Source: Aplysia californica (taxonomy: Eukaryota; Mollusca; Gastropoda; Aplysiida; Aplysiidae). From it: a stretch of DNA of 64,000 nucleotides. Positions 44,001 to 53,800 of the stretch are shown in pieces. Made by a program: the position numbers and the translations under genes. The DNA lies in the NCBI RefSeq assembly GCF_000002075.1, contig NW_004797885.1:117229-181228 (forward strand), given 5' to 3'. Positions within the stretch are counted from its first letter, which is position 1; each line of letters opens with the position of its first letter. The notes below the pieces were generated by a model that saw only the letters and a list, made by a program, of their open reading frames with translations, was not told where the DNA came from and searched no databases.

Positions 44001-46361
44001 ATAGAATGTGTTGTCAATATTAGGTCTCATAGAGAGAAGTATAGCTCAGATGCCATTTAGGATTGTGCAGTGGAACAGGTGACAATCCACAGTCTCATAT
44101 GTTTTGTCACACAAAGGACATGTTGGGGGAAGTACAGGTTTTATTCTGTTTAAGTGGAATTTGAGTTGTATATGTTATGTTAGCAGGCGGAAGATTGTGA
44201 TCTGCTCCTTTCTCTGAAGGTGGTAGATATTGTCATTCGACATAGCAGTGAAGAACAAGTTTCAAGTGTGGTCTACCAAGGAGGAGGAACAACCTCCATA
44301 CAAAGAACTCCAAGTGGAGGAAAAATGGAACAACGTAAGTGTTATTGGACAAGGGTATACTAGGATGTCTCAGGAAAAGAGAGAGAGCTAGTATGAGCTG
44401 TAGATCTCCTTAAGAATAAAATTCAGTGTAAATATCAAGTCAAAACAAGATTTTGATTCTACTGATGACTCAACATAGAACTTTCCTTCTTCAGCCATAA
44501 CCAAGTGAAATGGAAAACGGACATCTCTTACAAGGTGGAATGCAATATTGAACGCCATATCCACTGCATCAAAAATAAGTCCTCAGGACAATTACACCAG
44601 GAGTGACTCTCGTCACTCTTCAGCAGAAAGGACATGGAATCTTTCACCTGCATAGAAAATGTCATCAACAAAAAAGGAGGAACTGACAAGGATATCAAGG
44701 TGAGGATCTAAACGGCAAGGGCAGCCTTTAGTATGATACGAAATGTCCAAAGAATTGAGTAAGAGTGTGAAGCTAAGGCTATTCAATAGTGATGTAAAAT
44801 CTGTTCTGAAGTATGGAACAGAGACCTAAAGACAAACAATTGATGTAGAGAGGAAGCTCCAAGCCTTCATCAACGTAATATTGCCGAGTGAGATGGACAA
44901 ATGTGAAGGCAATGGGAGAAAGGAACGATGCACATAGCAGACATCCTTGGAGAGGACTTGTTGATGGCCTAATTTTCTCAGAGAATTAAAAGCCAAGCCA
45001 GAGACATCCTTTCTTGTACTTGATTACAAGTAACATACAGTGCTGAGACACTAAAGTTAAAGAAATGACACACATACAAGTACTGTAATAAAGAGTTAAA
45101 AATGATAACAACATGTATGACCCATACCCGTACAATGTTTAAAAAAAAAGACAAATAAGCCTATTTAGAGTTCCATGATTATAAAGAAAAACAAATTGAC
45201 AAAATTTGTAAAAACTTACCATAGACTGAAAAATACTGTGGTTTATTGAGAGCAAGTACATTTTCTGAAAGGAAAAAAAAAAAAGAAGCATACTCACTGA
45301 CTTATTCCATACAAGGACGAAAAAAAAATGTTTTAAAGTCATGAACAATCCCAGAATATTACTCTAATTCAATATATATATATATATGTCAAGATGTGTT
45401 TATCATTGTAATATTGATCAGTAGCCGGGGAAAATAAAATGTGTTCCGTTTGTATTTCTTCTGACATTCCATGCCCGGACTGTTTGTATCCCCTACTAAA
45501 GAATGACTCATCACTTGTCGGATAACATCAAAGAACTTTTAATAATTCAACGGGGATACAAGAGATGACGACATCAACTGAAATGAAATGGAAAACACAA
45601 GACGGTGATGTAGAACGGAATGAAATGATGAGTGATCGCACTGACAAATAAAACTAGATCTACACGCATGAGTCCCCGAGGGGCGCAGAGTGATGACGAT
45701 GATGATAGGGCATGAACTGATGAATAACACTAATAATACAGCTACACCTACCCCCATCCCCCCAGACACACACAGCCACACGTCATACATGTACTGGCCG
45801 CCCTTCTGACCCCGATACACGCTAAGACATCATGGAACACATGTGTTGGTATGAAAGGAGGCTGCTGATTGGTCACATAGAACAGTCCACCCTGCAAGTG
45901 ACTTCGTTGAATCTCAACTTACTCATTTACGTGTTCATTGAATCCGAGGTATTTTGATTGATTTTTATATGCATTAAAATGCCAAAAATCGGGGAATCCA
46001 ACTCCTTTAGTTAAGTCCCAGTTTTCATGGAATGAATCCGAGTTTGTTGAAACTGAGCCACATCCCCCCCCCCCCCCCCCCTATTTTTTTATGGTACCCC
46101 AAACCACACACACATAAACTCACCGTCTTCATAGATGACCTGACAAGAGATATTGCTGTCACTGCCGGACAGGGCCCTGGTCGAGGAGTTTCCCCTGTGC
46201 CTGTCTTTTACTTTTGCCTGTTGTCTGCAACATCCCCTGGTTAGACCAGTGTGATGAGTGTGCAAGGCGCAGGTCTTCCATATAGCAACACCAACTGGAT
46301 AATAATTAACTGGATTGTTCAAAGAAAAACCACGGAGTAACGAACACATTATCTTCGACAT
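38064..46361 (-). CDS. RPUSD3: mitochondrial RNA pseudouridine synthase-like protein, RPUSD3 type
   Basis: RluA-family protein. Human RPUSD3 works in mitochondrial RNA granules on mt-mRNA and 16S rRNA maturation. Exons in gene order are 46361-46124, 45264-45220, 43529-43388, 42429-42322, 41746-41659, 40801-40669, 39280-39141 and 38282-38064. Phases agree throughout and give 370 residues (human ~351). The first ~50 residues are basic with no acidic residue, as in a mitochondrial presequence; ATG 46361 has A at -3. Diagnostic segments are ENVLALNKPQYFSVYG (RPUSD3 VTLNKPQGLPVTG), SVSQLLPDLAVNFG, YSGVVLLSKT (SSGLVLLSS), AITVGIPQ, SPVLGDTKYSARTHTVMG (CPVLGDHMYSARVGTVLG) and SHFLSTLKCLGLF (SRTLQCLGL). 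The HRLD-x-x-TSG catalytic motif is degenerate: GLSLKSFYSG has Lys in the Asp position. The 3' UTR appears very short. Assignment to RPUSD3 over RPUSD4 rests on these matches. Confidence 0.9.
39299..39649 (-). mobile_element. tRNA-derived SINE family C, abutting an RPUSD3 exon
   Basis: On the - strand it starts GGCGTCGGTAGTCTAGTGG (A-box-like) with a B-box-like GGGGATTCGAGCC. It continues through GGGAAAGGCACTTTACACG and GCGCTATACAAATGC to an (ATT)n tail. CACAAA flanks both ends (39293-39298, 39650-39655). The tail ends 18 bases upstream of RPUSD3 exon 39280-39141. Confidence 0.85.
39690..40115 (+). mobile_element. SINE family A copy split by a TTAA MITE
   Basis: TTCAAACATCTACC at 39731 continues after the MITE as CATATCTCTTG, GTATGTTACTTTCTAGTAAG, ACCTCTAATCTTTGG and the degenerate 3' end at about 40100. 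Confidence 0.65.
39749..39999. mobile_element. TTAA-bounded MITE 6, nested in a SINE
   Basis: TTAACCCTATCCGTA faces TACAGATAGGGTTAA: 15-bp inverted ends with one mismatch. The host SINE sequence resumes directly after the right TTAA. Confidence 0.8.
41460..41632 (-). mobile_element. SINE family A copy, reverse orientation
   Basis: The reverse complement reads GGTGGTTGGCGGGTGCTCTG, CCTATCAGACATCTATCG, TCTCTTGTAACACATC and ATATGACCTTATT. It lies immediately downstream (gene sense) of RPUSD3 exon 41746-41659. Confidence 0.75.
42518..42605 (-). mobile_element. SINE family C fragment
   Basis: CATTCTCAGCTTCCTGGGAA and AAGCGCTCAAA match the interior of the 39299-39649 copy. Upstream of RPUSD3 exon 42429-42322 in gene sense. 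Confidence 0.6.
43900..44240 (-). mobile_element. LINE relic, 3' end with C-terminal CCHC-like motif
   Basis: The - strand translates to HLQRKEQITIFRLLT, then KFHLNRIKPVLPPTCPLCDK and TYETVDCHLFHC. This is the widespread LINE C-terminal pattern (RKEQ..IFRLRTGH..L, C..C...T..H.L..C). One stop is present in this stretch. It ends GGATCAATAACAACAATAAC. Decayed, inside an RPUSD3 intron. Confidence 0.65.
44620..44960 (+). mobile_element. LINE reverse-transcriptase C-terminal relic
   Basis: Pieces read GGTDKDIKVRI, ARAAFSMIRNVQR, LFNSDVKSVLKYGTET and ERKLQAFIN. This is the RT C-terminal pattern (GGTDEDIKARI..AR.AF..L..V..S....TKLRLFN..VKSVLLYG.ETW). Several stops and at least one frameshift make it non-functional. 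Confidence 0.7.
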
Positions 46362-47075
46362 TTTGGTTCTTGTACGTGTTAGTGTTAGTCACAGTCACAG
46401 AGAATCTACTTTCACTTTCACATTGAACATTGACATTGGCATGGGCATGAGAAACAGAGGAATATCCAGAAGAAAACGGCAAGAAAGAATTTTGCTGGTA
46501 GAAATATATCTACGCTGGGTAATTCTATAATAAGAACAGAATTCCAATCAAGCCCAAGAAAGGTTTTAAGTGTCGTGTCTCTTGGGGAAAGGAAAAGGCT
46601 ACCTTGACATCCGAGCAACCAACGGCGGAAGAAAAGTACCGGGAATTTTAGGGAATACCCACTATGCTAAAAATATAATCAGTGCAATTTCTTAAAACTT
46701 GGCCCAAACTTAGCAAACAATTTTAATATATAAAAAAAACCCAACATATTTTTTGTTGATGTTGTCATTGTTGTTGTTGCAATTGTGTTGACTGTTATGA
46801 TCATCATCCATTATATATTTTGTCAGAATATAAAAGAGTTTCCATTCGAAATCGCATAGATCTAGATTCTAGCCTAGTTCTATTTTTTAAAGAACAGAAG
46901 CTTGCTAGAAGGGTCAAAGGTTATAGTGCAGTAAACAACAAGAGATGCAAATTGCAATCCTTTGGTTCATGTTCATGGTTTCACAAGCACGTACACCTCC
47001 GCCTCCGACCGAAGCTTTCAAGAACGTGCGGAAATCTTCTTCCGATAATGGTATTGTTTGTGGTTCGTAAAAATA

Positions 47076-47159
47076 CTAGAATCTAGATTCTAAATCTAGA
47101 TCTAGATTAGATCTAGATCTAGATCTTCTAGATCTAGAATCTAGATATAAATCTAGAAG
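47076..47159. repeat. TCTAGA / AGATCT palindrome cluster
   Basis: About ten overlapping TCTAGA and AGATCT palindromes in 84 bp, upstream of RPUSD3. The same hexamers recur singly at 5.15, 46.86 and 61.03 kb. Confidence 0.9.
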
Positions 47160-48280
47160 TTTGAAGGAGGTGTGTTTGTCCGTTGTCTAGATATCTAGGC
47201 CCTTTCTATTTCTATCTAAAATCAAGTTCTCGCAGGGGCAGGGGTTTAATTAAGATAAATAACTCTTATCAGCCAGACTTGATTTCACTGATTTTCCTGA
47301 ACACTCAGAACTAAATCTGCGCTGTTGTGCAGAATTAGTGTAAGTTTTGGTATCTCAAACAATTTTGGAATAAGATTTATCAGTGATTTTGTAGTTCTGT
47401 TCGTTAAACTAAAGTCCAAGCTGAACGCCAGAGACCCTGAATTGCCAGGTAATCGTTGAGGAGTGATCTAGCCTAAGCATGACACTGGTAGGAAATGCCA
47501 GAAAATCAAAATTCAATCAAAGAATGGCGCTTTTTCGGCAGTTCCCACCCCCAATGAGAACTATTATTCGCCGGTTTGGGCCCCAAAAGTAAAAGTCAAG
47601 AGTAGGGCCGAGGCCCCCCCTGACCTAATAAAAAAATCTTGAGGGGGATCCGAGGGGTTCAGGGGTTCAGGTGGGCATTCCCCTCTGAATTTTGACATAA
47701 TTTGGTGTTTAGCAGTTAGGTTGCATCCCTGTATTTTGTGTTGCCTATTTGGTCATCAAGACTTCCGGATTTTTTCTCTGGATGTAAGCAAATGGATTGT
47801 GGACTTTAACGAACGGAACCACAAGATCACCGATTTATCTTGTTCGTCATATTATCCATACACATGCGTTTAAATATAGAATGACGCATCTTCCTGATTG
47901 GCTGCTAATTTTAGTAATGTAATGTCATCACTCCTGGGATACCCACAGACTATTTTAAGAAGGCCCTAAGCACATTTCGGAATTCCTAGATCTAGTAGGG
48001 CCTACTTGGACGTGATGGAAGATCGCTTAGATCGTTGATGCTCAGAACAGTAAGAACTCTGATGCTTGAAATTGAAGGAGCACAGTAAACGCAAAGACAA
48101 TAAACTGCACGAAAACTGCCGTAAAGACGCTTGAGGATTTACCGCCCCCGCCCCCCCCCCTCCTGCCTGCTACATCACTACATGCATAAAAAACTACAAA
48201 GCAACAAATTATTATTTATGGGAAAAACTGTTGGTCAGTCAGGAGGAGGAGAAGAGGAAAAAAACCCCGAAAAAAACAAA

Positions 48281-48371
48281 CTTCCAGGACCGGGATTCGA
48301 TCCCACGCTCTTAAAAAAACTTGTATGACTTCAAACGCAGACGCGCTGTCATTTTGGCCACCAGAACTTCC
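48281..48371 (-). mobile_element. tRNA-like sequence, probable SINE head
   Basis: The reverse strand has GGTGGCCAAAATGAC (A-box-like) and GTGGGATCGAATCCCGG (B-box), followed by T-rich, non-tRNA sequence. The arms do not fold into an obvious working tRNA. Confidence 0.55.
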
Positions 48372-50798
48372 AACAGCGAAAGGTAGATTAAGCTTATACA
48401 TACATAGACACTTCTATCTTTGGTGCCCTGCAGTATTGTGGTCACGTGATCGGAGGGGTATCCCGATCTGACATCAAACAAGATGGCTGCCGTACCTAAA
48501 AATAGTTTGCGTCGTTCTACATTTAATCGAATGTTATCCATACCATATACTAATACTAATTAATTACAATCGCCAAAATCAGTGAGGTGGAGGTGAAATG
48601 TATAGTGAGAATGAATTCAGAAAAAGCAGCTTTATTGAGTAACAGTTTTGATTGGGAAAATGACTCAGGCTCTATAGAGATCTAAAATTGTCGGGCTCTA
48701 ATTTCGCTATTCGCACACAATTTCGTGCAAGGTATCATAGTTATAGCTATACTTACGCACACAATTGTGTGTATATAATATAAACAAGTGAGTCTTCATG
48801 CACAGTGTCTGGTTGGGACAGTCGTACCAAACTGGAAGAAGGGACATTGAATCTGCAGGAAAGGCTACTATTGAGTGACTTGAAGGAAAGCCACCCTGAG
48901 ATACATGATTCCATTATGTTGCTATGCAACCTCACCTTTTCTGTTTGTCTGAGGCAGTTAATAATTTTAAAAATTCAGCTGAAAATTTGAGGAATCAAAA
49001 AAGTCTGAAAATTAAAAGAACAGTTGTACAGGCTGCATGGAGGTTTCTTATCTCAAGAGTGAAGACTGGTGATATAATGTCAATTCTTCCTCTCGCCTGA
49101 GCCCGTTTAGGGGCTCTACGAAAAAGGGGAACATAATTCTGAGGGGCAAACTAAAAGTTAAAGAAGAGGGAACTTAACTCATATGTGCTAGCAAGGTTCA
49201 AATCCATGATTGACTTTTAAGAACTACTCTACTAGATAATTTGACTTCATATATTAATATTATAGAGAGTTGTCAACAATATTAGTAAAAATGGTAATAA
49301 AGGAACAAGTCCATAGGTTGAAATAAATCTATCTAATGAGCAAACATTACAAACAATGCAAGATTTAGATATATGACGACAAATTATGATCATTAACATG
49401 ATAATGATAACTAGAATGAAATTTACGCCCATTACCAAAACCCAGGACGAATATATTGAAACAACATCCTCACATACGGCACGGAATTGCGTGCATAACG
49501 AAGTATAATACCTAGCACAAAATTGCGTACATATTGCAAAAAAATGTGTTGGAGCACGTAATTAGGTGCGCACAGCAAAAAATGTGTTGGTGCACGCTAC
49601 TGCGTGCGTATAGACACTCCCCTAGAAAAATATGCTTTCAAATTGCGAATTACATGAAGAAAGGAAATGTCATCACATCTATTGTAAAATTGATCAATAT
49701 TCAATTTTTTTTTTATTGTCAGTATCATAAACATGCATTTAGAGGACTGGACGGAAATATGTATTTAATTTGGGGAGTTGAAAATGGTGTGGTCTGTGTA
49801 TTCTGGCAGATAGGGGTAAATAGAAACGACGCGGAGTGTGTCGTTGTGGTTTTTAGGAGTTAATAAGTTTCATCTTATGGCTCAAAGTCTCAAGGTGTTT
49901 GTTTGTAATTTTATAGAGGTCTGGACCTAGCCTGGGCTCTTCTGTCATTTAGTAGAGCAGATATTCATGTTTGATTGATGTCAAAAGAGCCAGCAAGAGG
50001 ATGTTCCTTGATCTTCATTGTGTGTGATCGTGTATGGTGTAAAAATTTTGGTGCTTCAGGCTGAATTTGCATGCTGCTCTGGTGATCATTATTTGAAGTT
50101 GAAGTGATGAAGGGTTGTGGAAGGCGGTAGTTGTAAAGTAAAGATAGCCTACTTTTCAGAAGTTGTGACTTTGGGTTCTTGTAGGCAGGGGAAAAGGCTG
50201 ACCTGTTTGACTGAACTGATTCTTTCTACAGTTTTCCAACCCCGAACTGGATCTTTCGTCAGTCATCTTATGTGTATACATAAAGTATGATAACGACAAT
50301 GACTGCATGGGTGTGTGTGTGTGTGTGCAAATTCAGTTTGTTGAGAGAATGTTTTTCTCTCCCAATGACTGAGACATTTGGGGAATGAAAACTGTCACAG
50401 CAGTTCTTATTAAACACTAAATGTTGTCATTGCCCTCCAGGGGTGTTTTAAAAATGACGTCTGCGTACCCTAAACTGACCTTAACCTTGTCATTGATTAG
50501 AAGCTAGTAACTCTCTATTTTGGACTTTCACTTTTTTTAACCTTGAGTGAGTTACTAGTTAGGTTCCTATGGTGTAACTCAAATCCAAGATAATCGGATG
50601 GACATGCTTGTTTCTAGTCTTCTTGTAATTTGGTAAGATTCCCAAGGGGTAGGCTATTGTGTTGAGTGTCTCAGTATTAGAAATATTTTTCATCATAAGT
50701 ATGTATAACTGAATAATTAAAACGGCCACTATTTGTTTTAATGAAATGGTGTCTTCTTACTTTTAGAAAAAGAATACCTAATTTCTTTTTATTTTCAG

Positions 50799-50839
50799 AT
50801 TTTTTTAAAGGAAAAGGTTGAAGACATACTGCAGTAACC
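50799..50839 (+). other. PEX26: PEX26 5' UTR piece behind a splice acceptor
   Basis: A pyrimidine-rich acceptor (AG 50797-50798) lies 41 bases before the ATG. This implies at least one upstream non-coding exon in 46.4-50.8 kb, which I could not place. Confidence 0.5.
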
Positions 50840-53800
50840 ATGGCTCATCTGAGCCCAAGCCTTGCAGAAGCGGTGGACTTTTTTGTGATGAGGAAATTTG
50901 TTGAGTGCTTTGATAAATGCTGTGCTGTTATTAAAACAGCGAAATGTGAGCCGGAACATGAAAGGTTGTATTGATTCAAGTACTGCTTATTAGCTGAAAA
51001 GGTCAGGGGTGGGGTCGGGGGAGTATTACTGTATAGGTTTTGCTTAAAATCGAAAACTTCTTTTCATGAATGTCTAACTTTTTTACATACTGTATTATCT
51101 TTTTTTCATATGTATTGTGTCATATAAATTGAGGGCGTGAAGCTCAAATTGACATCTAATTTGTGAGAAAGACATGGTTTTTTTCAAAATATGATCTTGC
51201 TCAACGGTAGGCCTACCTTAAATTTTCCACATTTACTTCGATTCCAACTTAGACTAGGATAAACTTTGTTGCCAGAAATGAAATTTTAAGAAAAAACGTT
51301 TTTGTCATGGGCAATATCTGTCTTAACAATAGATTTTTATCTGTATTTGATAATTGATTGAACTGCTCAGTTTTCTCTTTTAAAACTTCAAGTTTATAAC
51401 TGTCGTGAGCTATTATGTACACAATCAATTTTTACAAAATTCTTATGCCTATGTGCCAGCAGGTAGTCACTTTGAATGCTTCAAAATCTTATGTTTTTGT
51501 AGTTCGCTGTACTGTAAATAAAGCTGAATTGTGGAGATCAGTGATTAATTTTATTTGAACCTTCACCAGAAATCAAGAAGTTATAGAAGCATCAGCGGCT
51601 CTGGGTATTCAAGCTCTTGCAGAGACAAACCTATGGGACCATGCTGTGTCATTCATCTCAGATGTATACGGCACCATTGACATGTGTCCACCTCGAATCA
51701 TACAAGTTTGGTAGGAACCTCTCTATACCACTTCTCTGCTACATATATATTTGATCAGTAACTGCCAAGGAAAAATAAGCCTCTCTGTGCCATTGCCACA
51801 AAAATGCTCTGTATGATTCACTAACAGTAGCAGAGCCATGAAGCTTCTCATGATGTAAAAAAAAATGAAAGTGCTGTCATTATGGGATTTAATACTAGGT
51901 AGCGTAAACACGGCCTCGCGGGCACTTGCAGCCTTCCGACCGCATGGAATCGGGGTAATTCCGATCGCTGTTTCTTTGCTCTTTGGCTATAAAACACCAA
52001 ATGCCGTACACCTTATAAAAGTTCAGCTTTTCCTCGTTACAATGGTGTAAGTTGTTTACATGTCCGATTATTAGGAGCTGGAGAATCGTAGAGGAAAGCG
52101 AAGCCCCTCGCGGTCGGAATGCGTGGTCGGCCGGTTCAAAAATTGACACGCGTGCATTCAAATGCTTCGCGGAGCGAGCGATGATAAGATACCGTCTTTT
52201 CATTGGCGGAGAACTGTAGAGCTCTAAATGGGCTTTCCCGTAGTATATATTTGGCCTTTGACGTTTAAATAGAAAGTTTTTTTTTAAGTGCTGTCAAAAT
52301 GTTTAAAGATCACTTATTACACAAAATATGTAAAATAGCGGCTTAAAAAAGGTATTAATCAAAAGATCTATTTATTTTTTATTAGAATAAAGTAATCAGC
52401 TTTGAATTATTTTACATCAATCCTTCCACGAGACTCGGAAAGCATGTGACCCCGCACGCGGGGTACACTATAGTATAAGCCGACTCGCTCGCCGCGGGGG
52501 CCGGTGCGGCGCCGGCCGGGTCAACGCTTGGTGTTTTTGTCGAAATAACGACAGATCATCGTGTTTGAAGTGATAAAATACTGATTTGTAATGATCCCAC
52601 AGTCTTTAAAAAAATTAGGCTCCATATATTTGTTATAGTGATTGTACTCTGTTAATGTGGAGATGTTTAGTGCACTTGGTACTCTTTTATTGTCTGTCAA
52701 ACATGGGGTTGCAGCCAGTGACTGACTTTAACAAATTTTATCAAATTTTAAACAACTACCATTTTCTTTAAAATTGACTGAGAGGTTAAAGAATGGTACC
52801 AAAATGCTCAGTGGATATAGGCCTATAAAATTTTAAGTTTGTTTTGAACTTGTTGACCTCATGGCTCCGTGGTTAGAATGAAGAGGAAAGAAAAAAGAAT
52901 AACAGCTACAGAGATGGTAGAATGTACAAGGAAGTAAATGTACATATACTTTTAAAAGGGTAGTTTTTAGAGTCAAGGAGTATTCCAATTCCATCTTTCA
53001 AATAGTGATTTCAGTGAGGTACACCACCTGCTGCTGTGCTGTGGGTCTGTTACCATCCAACCCACTGGGGTCATGGAGGGTGCTCACACTGATTTGATTA
53101 AATATCTTTCTGTGTAAGAGTCATGTTCTGCACGATATAATATTGTTTATTTCCCTTATATATTATATCAAAAGCAACCATAAATATTCATGGTAGTGTC
53201 TGTATTGTGAACTTTGATCAGATTTTTGAGGCAGCTGTGTTATCAGATTTAGCACACACACGCTGGCCCTCTTCAACTTTCCATTAACGGTCTGGGTTTT
53301 CATGTTTTATGATCTTGTCATTAGCATATTTTTATAGCTTTTCTGTGTCCATTAATTCAAATGGAGAATGATGTCAGGAGAATTTGGCTGTGAGCCCAAC
53401 TAAAGTGGGGAAAGCCTTGGGCATGGTGCAGAAGAAACTTACTTTTTCTCTGTCTTTGTTGTGGTTTTATAGAAAGCAGTTGCCTGTGGGGTGCAAACTT
53501 TATTGATCAAAAAATTGATTTTGAAAGTGAAAGAACAGTATCTAGTGAATAGGAAGGAAGGTTTATGTTTTTTAAACGACAATACTAACGCACTTGTTTG
53601 TCTTTGTATGCTCTATAGTGCGCGTTTTTCCTTAGTAAATCTGGTTATTAGTAGAGATACTTATTTGTAATTTGCAAACAACACTTCTTTTTTCTGTTAT
53701 ATATTGATATATTTTGTATGTATGTATGTGTGTGTGTGTGCATGCATGTGTGTGTAAAACTCTGCATAATCTATTTCGTCAACTGAGCAGATGGTACAGA

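Larger units (their letters stand above)
46362..50798. other. head-to-head intergenic region RPUSD3 / PEX26
   Basis: No protein gene is recognised in this 4.4 kb. It should hold the RPUSD3 promoter and the PEX26 promoter with its 5' non-coding exon(s). I see a TCTAGA-rich block, a tRNA-like SINE head at 48281-48371, and an AAGATGGCTGCCG motif (YY1-like) near 48479-48491, which also starts a 26-codon ORF. There is no CpG-dense promoter. Confidence 0.45.

Noticed and set aside
38064-46361. RPUSD4 or a bacterial-type RluD rather than RPUSD3
   Set aside because: RPUSD4 has HRLDKETTG and a GIKHQLRVH motif, both absent here. The SPVLGDTKYSARTHTVMG and FLSTLKCLGL segments follow RPUSD3.
46032-46361. 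Extension of the first RPUSD3 exon to a stop near 46089
   Set aside because: A GTGAGT donor at 46123 with matching phase joins to ENVLALNKP, the conserved start of the fold, so the extension is intronic.
48281-48371. Functional tRNA gene on the - strand
   Set aside because: A- and B-box-like elements exist, but the arms do not pair properly and a T run lies in the middle, so it is better read as a SINE head.
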